A stretch of 64,000 nucleotides of DNA from Ralstonia sp. UBA689 (GTDB lineage: Bacteria > Pseudomonadota > Gammaproteobacteria > Burkholderiales > Burkholderiaceae): the NCBI RefSeq assembly GCF_002298975.1, contig NZ_DBMV01000024.1, positions 124,001-188,000 on the forward strand, in the 5' to 3' direction. Positions within the stretch are counted from its first letter, which is position 1. Each line of letters opens with the position of its first letter. Shown one piece after another: positions 45,713-54,386 of this stretch. The notes beneath the pieces were generated by a model. The model was given only the letters and a program-made list of their open reading frames with translations, was not told the DNA's origin and made no database searches. A program made the translations under genes and the position numbers.

Positions 45713-47253
45713 GCTGTTTCTCCTGTCCAGGCGGCGAAGTTCTTCTGATCTTCCGAGCCTTCGAAATCGAAGTTGTCCCGCCCGATGTTCATCTCGTAGT
45801 ACTTGAGCACGGCCATCAACGGATCGAAGCCTTCTGCCGTCGGATCGGTTCCCTCCGGGAAGCAATGGCCCTGGTAGACCTGGTGCACCGGCAGCCAGCT
45901 CTGCACATACTTCTCGGGCTCATCGTCAAAGATGTGTTTGCAGTGGTCTGAGCAGAAGTGGTACTTGTTGCCGAAGTAGTCGCTCTCGCGATAGGCGATC
46001 TTGGTGGCGTCACCCGGTTCGGTGAAGAACATCGGCACCTGGCAGGTCGTGCACAGCATCGGCAGCGTCTTGTTGTAGAAACGCCGCCCTTCCTCGGCCC
46101 GCTCGCGCCAGAATTCAAAGCGCGGGCGATAGAGCTTGTCGAAGGAGTCCGGATACTTCTGCGCAAGCCACTGCATCTCGTCCTCGTTCGGAACCCAGGT
46201 ATGGAACGGTGCGGCCGCGCCATAGTTGTAGAACGTCGCCCATGCCTGGTGGCTGATGTGGTCCTTGCCTTCGCACGCATCCTTCCAGCCAGCCGGCTCG
46301 CGGATACCATAGCGCGCGAGGTCCTTGAACAGCGCGCCGCCATTGCCTTCGGCGTACATCTCCCAGGCCTCCTTCCAGCTCATCACGCGCTTGGGCAGCA
46401 TGTAGTCCTGCATCATCGCAACGATGGTCAGCAGCCGGTAGCCACGCCAGAACCACTTGTCGATCCAGCGCTGGACGATGGGCACGTTGTCCGGGTCCTG
46501 CTCCAGCATGAACTTGATGCATTCGATGCCCAGCGTCATGTGGCGCGACTCGTCGGACTGCGCCGAGAAGCCGAAGGTGACGGTGCTCATGTCGCCGTTA
46601 TGCGCGGCGCCCGACATGAACGGCACGAACAGCAGGTTGGTCAGCACGTACTCGAACGAGAAGCTGACCGCCGTCAGGAACTCGAACGGCCCGGCTGTGC
46701 ACGCATCTTCAAAGAACGACTTCGGCACCGACAGGTACCAGACCCGGTCGAACCAATGGTTCGGGCTGTGCATGCCGTTGAAGTACTTGTTGTAGCGCGA
46801 GATCGCATGCGTCTCGGTCTGGTAGTGGCGCAGCTCGTCGATGGATTGCATCTGCGCGGCCACGCGCGCACCCTCGCCCGTGAACTGTCGGCCCACGTGC
46901 GCAAAGCCGCGGTGCGCGTTGTATTCAAGCGGCGTGACGCCTTGGATGAAGAGCTTGAGCGCGTTGACATAGCGCGCATCGCTGATGCCGAGCTGGCCGT
47001 TGTTCTGCGCGAAGGCTTCGATCACGGCGTAGAGCTTCTTTTCCTTCTCGCCCTGGTACTTCCAGTACGCATCCATGGTCAGGCGGAACGGGTCTTGCCA
47101 CTTGTCCCAGTCGTGGATCTTGATGCCCTCGTAGGTGTCGTAGGGGAAGACCTTGTCCATGGGCTGGTAGGTGGTTTCCCAGCCCAGGCCGCGGGTCATG
47201 GCGGCGTAGCGTTCCTTCAGGCCAAGCTTCTTCTTGGCAACACGGGTGTCCAT
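45709..47253 (-). CDS. dmpN: Phenol hydroxylase P3, diiron oxygenase alpha subunit
   Basis: A 514-residue large subunit. Both E-x-x-H iron motifs are present, DELRHYQTE and DESRHMTLG, and a C-terminal zinc-like C-x2-C segment (CTTCQVP ... CSDHCKHIF) typical of phenol hydroxylases. It binds the diiron centre and inserts oxygen into phenol to give catechol. Full length. Confidence 0.96.
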   Translation of the reverse strand: MDTRVAKKKLGLKERYAAMTRGLGWETTYQPMDKVFPYDTYEGIKIHDWDKWQDPFRLTMDAYWKYQGEKEKKLYAVIEAFAQNNGQLGISDARYVNALKLFIQGVTPLEYNAHRGFAHVGRQFTGEGARVAAQMQSIDELRHYQTETHAISRYNKYFNGMHSPNHWFDRVWYLSVPKSFFEDACTAGPFEFLTAVSFSFEYVLTNLLFVPFMSGAAHNGDMSTVTFGFSAQSDESRHMTLGIECIKFMLEQDPDNVPIVQRWIDKWFWRGYRLLTIVAMMQDYMLPKRVMSWKEAWEMYAEGNGGALFKDLARYGIREPAGWKDACEGKDHISHQAWATFYNYGAAAPFHTWVPNEDEMQWLAQKYPDSFDKLYRPRFEFWRERAEEGRRFYNKTLPMLCTTCQVPMFFTEPGDATKIAYRESDYFGNKYHFCSDHCKHIFDDEPEKYVQSWLPVHQVYQGHCFPEGTDPTAEGFDPLMAVLKYYEMNIGRDNFDFEGSEDQKNFAAWTGETA

Positions 47254-47298
47254 TGGGTGTCTCCTCTCGTATGTGTAGGTGTGCGAGGTCTTGCGTGT

Positions 47299-47568
47299 TC
47301 AGTGCTGCCAGCTCAGCGTCAACTGGTCGTCGTCTTCGTCGATATGGCCCGAGAGCGTGACGAGGTTGACGTGTAGTTGCTGAAGGTCGAAGGGCCGGCC
47401 GGTCTGCTCTTCAATGGTTTCGCGGCGGATGGTCAGCCGCCCCGGGGCGTCGATCTTGACCAGGCCCGTGGGGTACGTGACAACGGCCTGTGGGTTGTCG
47501 GTCACGATGGCCTCGATCACAGGGCGCGACTCCTCGTTGGCCTGGAAGGCGATGAAGACTTGAGACAT
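47299..47568 (-). CDS. dmpM: Phenol hydroxylase P2, effector subunit
   Basis: An 89-residue coupling protein: MSQVFIAFQANEESRPVIEAI, then ETIEEQTGRPFDLQQLHVNL. It has no cofactor and tunes the active site of the oxygenase. Five in-frame upstream codons exist, but MSQVF matches family starts. Confidence 0.93.
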   Translation of the reverse strand: MSQVFIAFQANEESRPVIEAIVTDNPQAVVTYPTGLVKIDAPGRLTIRRETIEEQTGRPFDLQQLHVNLVTLSGHIDEDDDQLTLSWQH

Positions 47569-47603
47569 GGGTTTCCTCTGCAAGCAATCGGAAGAAGGAG
47601 AAT

Positions 47604-48611
47604 TCAGAGCGACAGGCCAAGCTTGGCCGCGCGCGCATCAAGCGCGGCGCGCACTTCGCCCAGTGCCGCGGCGCCGTGCTCGCCCAATGCCATCTCGGCG
47701 ACCGGTGCCAGCGCAGCCTGAGCGTGGTCTGCCCACTGTGCGAACCACTGCGAGAGCAACGCGCGGTTGCCGGCGGCTTCCGGCTCCGGCGCATTCGCCA
47801 TGGTCTTGATGACAGCGTCGATCCAGCGCGCGGTTTCGTCGTGCCACTCGGGCATGAAGCTGGTCAGGATGGCCACGGCCGTACCGCCTTGCAGCGCGAG
47901 GTGGTCGTCGACGAAGTGGCCGTAGATGAGCGGATACAGCAGACCGTCCAGCACGAGGTTCTGTGCCACGAACAGCTCGACCGGGTCCTGCACCACGAAG
48001 CTGTCTTCCACGTAGCGTCGCAGGCCTTGCCAGCGCGGGTCTTCGAGCCAGGCGCGCTTGCCGGCATCGAGCACCGCCGGCTCATCCAGCGCCAGCGCCA
48101 GGCGGGTGATCAGTTGCGCGATCCCGAGGTCGTCCATGGCATGGAACATCGCGGGGGCGGTGAAGACCGTGCCGTAGCCATACGCGCAGATCGACGCGTT
48201 GTTCATGTTGGCGCCCCAGGCCACGTGGCGCAGTGGCAGCAGCACCTGCAGCGCGCGGTCGCGCAGCGTGTCGCCCATCGCAGAAGCCAGCCCGCGCGAT
48301 TCGACAAACTGGAAGTTGGCTTCCACCGCCTCCTGCTGGCGGGCGCGGGTCATGGTCCAGGTGGCGTAATAGAACTGGCGCGGGTCCTTCAGGGCTTGCC
48401 AGTCGGCGAGGCGGATGCGGCTGCGGCCCGCGTCGTACAACTCGTGCGCCGGGTCCCACGTCGGGCGATAGTGAAAGTTCGCCGTGGACTGCGCACCGTA
48501 AGTCGCCTCCTGGTAACGCGTGGCGGCCTTGCCCTCACCGATGAGTCGGGCAACGTGGGCGAAGGTCTGCCGCAGCGGCGTGATCTCGCGGGCCTGCAGG
48601 TCGATATTCAT
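47604..48611 (-). CDS. dmpL: Phenol hydroxylase P1, beta subunit
   Basis: A 335-residue subunit with ATRYQEATYGAQSTANFHYRP-type sequence (core YGAQSTANFHYRPTW), RVHDADWQALKDP-like RLADWQALKDPRQFYYATW, and helices lacking iron ligands. It is the inactive partner of P3 in the oxygenase core. Full length. Confidence 0.95.
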   Translation of the reverse strand: MNIDLQAREITPLRQTFAHVARLIGEGKAATRYQEATYGAQSTANFHYRPTWDPAHELYDAGRSRIRLADWQALKDPRQFYYATWTMTRARQQEAVEANFQFVESRGLASAMGDTLRDRALQVLLPLRHVAWGANMNNASICAYGYGTVFTAPAMFHAMDDLGIAQLITRLALALDEPAVLDAGKRAWLEDPRWQGLRRYVEDSFVVQDPVELFVAQNLVLDGLLYPLIYGHFVDDHLALQGGTAVAILTSFMPEWHDETARWIDAVIKTMANAPEPEAAGNRALLSQWFAQWADHAQAALAPVAEMALGEHGAAALGEVRAALDARAAKLGLSL

Positions 48612-48666
48612 GCGGGTTGTCTCCTGGGTGTTTTATTGGATGGGGCTGTGGACGGTCTGCGCCGCC

Positions 48667-48876
48667 TCAGGAATCGAGCCTTGTCACCTGGTGGCGCTCA
48701 CAGAACGCTGTGAAGGCTGGCTCCGGCAGCAGCAAGTCCACGCTCAACTCGGGCCAGCCGATGGCGAACTCGAAGCTCACCAACCCATCGCTGCGCCGCT
48801 CGATGCGATTCACGTATTTGCGCGTGATGTCGACGATGGGCATCTCGTCGGAAGGCGTGGTGAGTTGAGTGGTCAT
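48667..48876 (-). CDS. dmpK: Phenol hydroxylase P0 assembly protein
   Basis: A 69-residue protein with the P0 pattern TRKYVNRIERRSDGLVSFEFA and FTAFCERH. P0 helps load iron and assemble the oxygenase and is first in dmp-type operons, as here. ATG 48876 chosen; the longer frame covers the sigma-54 promoter. Confidence 0.9.
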   Translation of the reverse strand: MTTQLTTPSDEMPIVDITRKYVNRIERRSDGLVSFEFAIGWPELSVDLLLPEPAFTAFCERHQVTRLDS

Positions 48877-48945
48877 GGGCGTGTCCGCTGTTGGAATCAG
48901 GATTGCGACCAGCGCAGAGCTGTTGCGCGGTGACGGCTCATCCTT

Positions 48946-48961
48946 TGCAGAAGCTGTGCCA
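48946..48961 (-). promoter_or_regulatory. Sigma-54 promoter of the phenol hydroxylase operon
   Basis: On the minus strand TGGCACAGCTTCTGCA has the -24 GG and -12 GC at the exact sigma-54 spacing. It lies 70 bases upstream of dmpK, with activator-like sites 116-175 bases further upstream. It is 14/16 identical to the tbuX promoter. Confidence 0.8.
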
Positions 48962-48981
48962 GCCATCCACCATTCGCCCAA

Positions 48982-49012
48982 AAATCTCGATATTTACAGG
49001 GAAAACCCCGAG
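48982..49012. promoter_or_regulatory. Conserved 31-base block upstream of the phenol promoter
   Basis: Starts AAATCTCGATATTT and continues to AGGGAAAACC. The block at 57776-57806 matches 28 of 31 bases and sits 20 bases from its own sigma-54 promoter, exactly as here. It contains the half-site AATCTCGA. Candidate repressor operator or IHF site. Confidence 0.65.
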
Positions 49013-49076
49013 CACAACGTAGCCTTTATGCTGTGCCACGCACGCCAAAAGTGGTGCTGAATGCCCCTGACACTTG

Positions 49077-49136
49077 TTGATCAGGCAGCCTAATTGATGA
49101 TTTGATGCGACCGCGTGGGGTTGATTTGATCAAATC
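49077..49136. promoter_or_regulatory. Upstream activator sites for the phenol operon
   Basis: TTGATCAGG (49077) with AATTGATGA (49092-49100), and the perfect palindrome GATTTGATCAAATC (49123-49136), resemble the XylR/DmpR site TTGATCAATTGATCAA. Their distance from the sigma-54 promoter (about 115-175 bases) is right for binding by NtrC-family activators. Confidence 0.6.
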
Positions 49137-49288
49137 GTCGAGTCGCTCAGGCTCTGGAAAGCCAGGGCGCGGGTAGCGCTCCATTCCATCTACATCGAGA
49201 TTGAATGGTGTCTCTTGCAAGTTCGGCACAGTGGAAGACCGTCACTCAGTACCTTTCCCTCACTCGTGGATAGGACTTATCTCACGGC

Positions 49289-49307
49289 AATCTCGATTCT
49301 CGAGATT
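49289..49307. promoter_or_regulatory. Perfect operator-like palindrome upstream of tbuA1
   Basis: AATCTCGA-TTC-TCGAGATT is an 8-bp perfect inverted repeat. It joins two copies of the half-site also found at 48983, 57777 and 58007, so it is the most symmetric version of a motif shared by all promoters in this island. Confidence 0.65.
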
Positions 49308-49310
49308 CTT

Positions 49311-49363
49311 ATCAATTGATGAAACCGACTAGCGAAAGAGAAGCCGCCTGATCTGATCAAAAA
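49311..49363. promoter_or_regulatory. Upstream activator sites for the toluene monooxygenase operon
   Basis: ATCAATTGAT (49311-49320, perfect palindrome) and TGATCTGATCAAAA (from 49349) resemble XylR/TbuT binding sites. They lie about 130 and 170 bases upstream of the sigma-54 promoter. Confidence 0.6.
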
Positions 49364-49491
49364 CTCAAATCGCAACGCGCCGCGCCCCTTCTGCACTGCA
49401 ACCAAGCAACGCAAAAGCTGGCGTGCGGAGTCCGTGGCTACGGAAAATCTCGGGATTCTGCACTGCACCAACCCGCTGGAAACGCACCGGT

Positions 49492-49507
49492 TGGCACCAT
49501 GCTTGCA
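49492..49507 (+). promoter_or_regulatory. Sigma-54 promoter of tbuA1UBVA2C
   Basis: TGGCAC-N5-TTGCA, a full consensus -24/-12 element, 86 bases upstream of the tbuA1 ATG. An AAAATCTCGGGATT sequence at 49444 lies just upstream. Confidence 0.88.
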
Positions 49508-49593
49508 ATTGAGGTTGCGCCCCGGCGTGGATGCAACCCCGCACGGAGGCCGCAAAGCAAAAGCACGAGAGACCCCACCAAGGAGACATCACC

Positions 49594-51099
49594 ATGGCGT
49601 TACTGGAACGCGCTGCGTGGTACGACATTGCACGCACGACCAACTGGACACCGAGCTACGTAGCCGAGTCTGAGCTCTTCCCCGAAGTCATGACCGGGGC
49701 GCGGGGCGTACCGATGCAGACCTGGGAAACCTACGACGAGCCATACAAGACGTCGTACCCCGAATACGTCCGCATCCAGCGAGAAAAGGATGCCGGCGCG
49801 TATTCGGTCAAGGCCGCGCTCGAACGCAGCCGCATGTTCGAAGACGCCGATCCGGGCTGGCTGTCGATCCTGAAAGCGCACTATGGCGCCATCGCACTCG
49901 GCGAATACGCCGCGATGAGCGCAGAGGCGCGCATGGCGCGATTCGGCCGGGCGCCGGGTATGCGCAACATGGCCACGTTCGGCATGCTCGACGAAAACCG
50001 GCACGGCCAACTGCAGTTGTACTTCCCGCACGACTACTGCCCCAAAGACCGGCAGTTCGATTGGGCGCACAAGGCGTATCACACCAACGAGTGGGGCGCG
50101 ATTGCGGCACGCAGCACGTTTGATGATCTGTTCATGTCGCGCAGCGCGCTCGACATTGCGATCATGCTCACGTTCGCGTTCGAAACCGGCTTCACGAACA
50201 TGCAGTTCCTCGGCCTCGCCGCCGACGCTGCAGAGGCGGGCGATTTCACCTTTGCCAGCCTGATCTCGAGCATCCAGACCGACGAGTCGCGACACGCCCA
50301 GATTGGTGGTCCGGCGCTGCAGATCCTGATCGCCAACGGCCGCAAGGAACAAGCGCAAAAGCTCGTCGACATCGCCATCGCACGGGCTTGGCGGCTGTTC
50401 TCACTGCTCACCGGAACCTCCATGGACTATGCGACGCCGCTGCACCATCGCAAGGAGTCGTTCAAGGAGTTCATGAAGGAATGGATCGTCGGCCAGTTCG
50501 AACGCACATTGATCGACCTTGGCCTGGATCTGCCCTGGTACTGGGACCAGATGATCAATGAGTTCGATTACCAGCACCATGCCTACCAGATGGGCATCTG
50601 GTTCTGGCGCCCGACGATCTGGTGGAATCCGGCCGCCGGCATGACGCCCGATTGCCGCGACTGGCTTGAAGAGAAGTACCCCGGCTGGAATGACACGTTC
50701 GGCAAGGCGTGGGACGTCATCATCGACAACCTGGTTGCTGGCAAGCCTGAGCTGACCGTGCCCGAGACATTGCCGATCGTCTGCAACATGAGCCAGTTGC
50801 CCATCTGTGCAGTTCCAGGCAACGGCTGGAACGTGAAGGACTACCCGCTCGACTACAAGGGCCGCACGTACCACTTCAATTCCGAAATCGACCGCTGGGT
50901 GTTCCAGCAAGACCCCGTTCGCTACCGCGACCACCTATCCCTGGTCGACCGCTTCCTCGCGGGACAGATTCAACCACCCGACCTGATGGGCGCGCTCAAG
51001 TACATGAACCTCGCCCCTGGCGAGACCGGCGACGACGCCCATCAATACGCGTGGGTCGAGGCCTACCGCAATCAGCGCTATCAGAAGAAGGCCGCTTGA
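49594..51099 (+). CDS. tbuA1: Toluene monooxygenase alpha (diiron hydroxylase) subunit
   Basis: A 501-residue hydroxylase large subunit. Iron ligands are E104, E134-x-x-H137 (DENRH) and the later DESRH motif. Residues I100, G103 and A107, which set regiospecificity in toluene monooxygenases, match R. pickettii PKO1 TbuA1 as I recall it. It hydroxylates toluene and benzene to cresol and phenol, feeding the phenol operon. Start at MALLERAAWYD after AAGGAG. Confidence 0.95.
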   Translation: MALLERAAWYDIARTTNWTPSYVAESELFPEVMTGARGVPMQTWETYDEPYKTSYPEYVRIQREKDAGAYSVKAALERSRMFEDADPGWLSILKAHYGAIALGEYAAMSAEARMARFGRAPGMRNMATFGMLDENRHGQLQLYFPHDYCPKDRQFDWAHKAYHTNEWGAIAARSTFDDLFMSRSALDIAIMLTFAFETGFTNMQFLGLAADAAEAGDFTFASLISSIQTDESRHAQIGGPALQILIANGRKEQAQKLVDIAIARAWRLFSLLTGTSMDYATPLHHRKESFKEFMKEWIVGQFERTLIDLGLDLPWYWDQMINEFDYQHHAYQMGIWFWRPTIWWNPAAGMTPDCRDWLEEKYPGWNDTFGKAWDVIIDNLVAGKPELTVPETLPIVCNMSQLPICAVPGNGWNVKDYPLDYKGRTYHFNSEIDRWVFQQDPVRYRDHLSLVDRFLAGQIQPPDLMGALKYMNLAPGETGDDAHQYAWVEAYRNQRYQKKAA

Positions 51100-51123
51100 G
51101 GCGGTCAGCAAACGGAGGATGAC

Positions 51124-51384
51124 ATGGCACTTTTTCCTGTGATTTCCAATTTCCAGTACGACTTCGTGCTGCAACTCGTCGCCGTCGACACCGAGAACAC
51201 GATGGACGAGGTGGCCGCTGCTGCCGCACACCATTCGGTCGGCCGTCGCGTGGCGCCACAGCCCGGCAAGGTCGTCCGGGTCAGGCGCCAGGGCGGCGAA
51301 CAGTTCTACCCGCGCGGCGCCAAGCTGGCGGAGACCGACATCAAACCGATGGAAGCACTTGAGTTCATCTTTTGCGATGCATGA
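51124..51384 (+). CDS. tbuU: Toluene monooxygenase gamma subunit
   Basis: An 86-residue small hydroxylase subunit: MALFPVISNFQYDFVLQLV, HSVGRRVAPQPG, RRQGGEQFYPRGAKLA and a terminal EFIFCDA. It is the TmoB-like third subunit of the hydroxylase core. It lies 24 bases after tbuA1. Confidence 0.93.
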   Translation: MALFPVISNFQYDFVLQLVAVDTENTMDEVAAAAAHHSVGRRVAPQPGKVVRVRRQGGEQFYPRGAKLAETDIKPMEALEFIFCDA

Positions 51385-51391
51385 GGCAGCT

Positions 51392-51727
51392 ATGAATTTC
51401 CACAAAGTCTGCACGCTCGACGAGCTTTGGGAAGGCGACATGACCGAGGTCGAAGTGGACGGCCACGTGATCGTGCTTGTCCGCCCCGAAGGAGGCGAGC
51501 CGCGCGCCTTCCAGGGCATCTGCCCGCACCAGGACATTCCGCTTGTGGAGGGCAAGTTCGACGGTCGCGTGCTGATGTGCCGCGCGCATCAATGGACTTT
51601 CGATGCGAACACCGGCAAGGGCATCAACCCTGGCGGCTGCCGCCTGGCCGAATACGCCTTGAAGGTCGAGGGCGACGACATCTTCGTCGCAGTCGAAGGC
51701 GTTGAGCCCCTCTTCACCAATTGCTGA
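51392..51727 (+). CDS. tbuB: Rieske-type ferredoxin of toluene monooxygenase
   Basis: A 111-residue Rieske protein with CPHQD (C-x-H) and CRAHQW (C-x-x-H) cluster ligands. It carries electrons from the TbuC reductase to the hydroxylase. ATG at 51392 (MNFHKV) has GAGG upstream; earlier in-frame codons overlap tbuU. Confidence 0.93.
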   Translation: MNFHKVCTLDELWEGDMTEVEVDGHVIVLVRPEGGEPRAFQGICPHQDIPLVEGKFDGRVLMCRAHQWTFDANTGKGINPGGCRLAEYALKVEGDDIFVAVEGVEPLFTNC

Positions 51728-51746
51728 CACCGCCCAGGAACACACC

Positions 51747-52061
51747 ATGAGTATCGACAACACCGCCGATGCGTATCGCAACAACCGCGTCGGCCCCGTG
51801 CTGCGCGCGAGCAGCATCACGGACGGCGTCATTGAGGCCGCGCAGGAAGACAACCCGGGCAAGAACATCCGCATCGACGACAAGCTCGCCTACGTGCGCA
51901 TCGACACCGACGGCGAGCTGATTCTACGCCGCGCCACGCTGGAGGCCGCTCTGGGCCGGCCGTTCAAGATGTCCGAGCTTGAAGTCAATCTCAGCTCGTT
52001 TGCCGGCCGCATTGAAACGACGGATGACTACGTCCGCTTCTACTACGAAAAAACGCTGTAA
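51747..52061 (+). CDS. tbuV: Toluene monooxygenase effector protein
   Basis: A 104-residue coupling protein (TmoD-like): NRVGPVLRASSITDGVIEAAQ, then ETLEAALGRPFKM-like RRATLEAALGRPFKMSELE. It has no cofactor and controls oxygen activation and product position. Same pattern EAALGRPF as seen in the phenol hydroxylase P2 protein. Confidence 0.93.
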   Translation: MSIDNTADAYRNNRVGPVLRASSITDGVIEAAQEDNPGKNIRIDDKLAYVRIDTDGELILRRATLEAALGRPFKMSELEVNLSSFAGRIETTDDYVRFYYEKTL

Positions 52062-52073
52062 TCGGAGACAAGC

Positions 52074-53063
52074 ATGACCACGCAACCCGAAGCTCTGAAG
52101 CCGCTCAAGACCTGGAGCCACCTGGCCGCGCGCCGACGCAAGCCAAGCGAGTACGAAATCGTCTCGACCAACCTGCACTACACCACGGACAACCCCGACG
52201 CGCCGTTCGAACTCGACCCGAACTTCGAAATGGCACAGTGGTTCAAGCGGAACCGCAACGCGTCTCCCCTGACGCACCCCGACTGGAACGCGTTTCGCGA
52301 TCCGGACGAACTGGTCTACCGCACCTACAACATGCTGCAAGACGGCCAGGAAACCTATGTGTTCGGGTTGCTCGATCAATTCTCGGAGCGGGGCCACGAT
52401 GCCATGCTCGAACGCACCTGGGCCGGCACGCTGGCGCGCATGTACACGCCTGCGCGCTACCTGTTCCACGCGCTGCAGATGGGCTCGGCCTATCTGACGC
52501 AGTTGGCACCGGCCTCGACCATCTCCAACTGCGCCGCATACCAGACCGCCGATTCGTTGCGTTGGCTGACGCACACCGCGTACCGCACCAAGGAGTTGTC
52601 GCAGACCTTCAGCGACCTCGGCTTCGGCAGCGACGAGCGCCAATACTGGGAGCAGGACCCTGCATGGCAAGGCTGGCGCAAACTGGTCGAACACGCTCTG
52701 GTGGCATGGGACTGGGCAGAGAGCTTCGTTGCTCTGAGCCTGGTCGTACGGCCGGCCGTGGAGGAAGCCGTATTGCGCAGCCTTGGCGAAGCGGCACGGC
52801 ACAACGGCGACACCTTGCTGGGCCTGCTGACCGACGCCCAACTAGCCGACGCCCAACGGCATCGGCGCTGGGCCGCCGCGCTCGTTCGCATGGCCCTCGA
52901 GCAGCCGGGTAACCGCGACGTCCTGACCGGTTGGCTGGACAAGTGGGAGCCCTTGGCAGACGACGCAATCGCCGCGTATTGCGCGGCCCTGCCTGATGCT
53001 CCCGCGGCACAGGCGCGCGCAACGGCAGCAGTGCGCGAGTTCCGGCACAGCATCGGCCTGTGA
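52074..53063 (+). CDS. tbuA2: Toluene monooxygenase beta subunit
   Basis: A 329-residue hydroxylase beta subunit: TWSHLAARRRKPSEYEIVSTN (core LAARRRKPSEYEIVSTN), WFKRNRNASPLTHPDW, FRDPDELVYRTYN. It lacks iron ligands and completes the (A1-U-A2)2 hydroxylase. 12 bases after tbuV. Confidence 0.95.
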   Translation: MTTQPEALKPLKTWSHLAARRRKPSEYEIVSTNLHYTTDNPDAPFELDPNFEMAQWFKRNRNASPLTHPDWNAFRDPDELVYRTYNMLQDGQETYVFGLLDQFSERGHDAMLERTWAGTLARMYTPARYLFHALQMGSAYLTQLAPASTISNCAAYQTADSLRWLTHTAYRTKELSQTFSDLGFGSDERQYWEQDPAWQGWRKLVEHALVAWDWAESFVALSLVVRPAVEEAVLRSLGEAARHNGDTLLGLLTDAQLADAQRHRRWAAALVRMALEQPGNRDVLTGWLDKWEPLADDAIAAYCAALPDAPAAQARATAAVREFRHSIGL

Positions 53064-53100
53064 AGCAAGACAGCCCAGGCGACATCAGTCAATCCAATCC

Positions 53101-54132
53101 ATGGCCAACGACATATCGGAACCGGTTATGAAACACCAGATAACCATCGAGGGCGGTGCGGCATTTTCCGTCGCTGCAGACGAAGACACCTTATTGCGAG
53201 GCGCATTGCGTGCCGGAATTGCCCTCCCGCACGAATGCAGCGTCGGCGGCTGCGGCGCCTGTCGCTTCGACCTGCTATCGGGTCTCGTAGAGTCGATCTG
53301 GCCAGATGCGCCTGGGCTGTCCGAGCGCGACCGCAAGCGCGGCAGACACCTCGCTTGCCAGTCGCGGCCGTTGGGTGATTGCACGATACGCGTACGCTGC
53401 GACGCGGCTTACCGCCCGGTGGTTCCACCCGGCCGCTGGCCTGCCCAATTGCAGGCCAGGCGGGCGCTGACCCCGGACATGAGCGAATTCACGTTCCAGG
53501 TTCCGGCCACCGCAGAATTTCGCCCCGGCCAGTACGCACTGCTTTATCCACCGCATGTGTCCGGCGCGCGCGCGTACTCCATGTCCAACCTGCCCAATGA
53601 AGATGGCATCTGGAAGTTCGTGATTCGACGCGTTCCGGGCGGTGCTGGCAGCAACGCGCTGTTCGATGACGTTGAGATCGGCCAAAGCATCACCCTCGAC
53701 GGTCCATATGGACACGCTCACCTGCGCGAGGAAAGTGCGCGCGACATCGTCTGCATCGCGGGCGGGTCCGGACTTGCACCGATGCTGTCGGTCGCACGCG
53801 GGGCGCTGTCTCAGGATGGAGCCAGGCGCGTCCACTTCTTTTACGGGGCGCGCTCACAGGCTGACCTCGGCGCCATGGCCGCGCTGGAAGACCTCGCGCA
53901 GGACAACCGCCTCGCGCTCTCAGTGGTGCTGTCGGCGCCCGAGGCTGCAGTCGCCTGGCAGGGTCCGACCGGCTTCGTGCACACCGAGGTCGAGCGAACG
54001 CTGGCAACGCCGTTGGATCGCTTCGAGTTCTATTTTGCGGGCCCTCCGCCCATGATCGAAGCCATGCAGAAGTTGCTGATGCACGAACACCAGGTGCCAT
54101 TCGATCAGATTCATTTCGACCGCTTCGTCTAA
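53101..54132 (+). CDS. tbuC: Toluene monooxygenase NADH reductase
   Basis: A 343-residue reductase: plant-type cluster CSVGGCGACRFDL with the fourth Cys in HLACQSRP, FAD motif RAYSMSN, and NAD-binding CIAGGSGLAPMLSV with AGPPPMIEA. It reduces the TbuB ferredoxin. ATG 53101 or ATG 53128 (MKHQITIEGG, closer to TmoF-type starts) are both possible. End of the tbuA1UBVA2C operon. Confidence 0.93.
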   Translation: MANDISEPVMKHQITIEGGAAFSVAADEDTLLRGALRAGIALPHECSVGGCGACRFDLLSGLVESIWPDAPGLSERDRKRGRHLACQSRPLGDCTIRVRCDAAYRPVVPPGRWPAQLQARRALTPDMSEFTFQVPATAEFRPGQYALLYPPHVSGARAYSMSNLPNEDGIWKFVIRRVPGGAGSNALFDDVEIGQSITLDGPYGHAHLREESARDIVCIAGGSGLAPMLSVARGALSQDGARRVHFFYGARSQADLGAMAALEDLAQDNRLALSVVLSAPEAAVAWQGPTGFVHTEVERTLATPLDRFEFYFAGPPPMIEAMQKLLMHEHQVPFDQIHFDRFV

Positions 54133-54386
54133 GCCCGAACCCGTTTGACGCAATCCCGAGTGCGGCAACGCGACGCGCACAGCACAGCATCGCCGATGGA
54201 TTTGACGGATTCGCCATGTCGCGTACTTTTACCAATCGCCATATCTGGAAGCTGGGGATAAGCTCACTCGATCGAACCTTATATGGCATTCGCGCACCGG
54301 CCGACGATCACCGTCGAGCCGTTCCGCGCGATAGCCAACTGCGCACAGGTGCGGCAGCAACCCATTCGGCCGCGATCGAGGAAACC

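Noticed and set aside
49055..49229. A 58-codon minus-strand frame upstream of the phenol operon
   Set aside because: It covers the activator-binding palindromes and has no ribosome site; regulatory constraints explain its composition.
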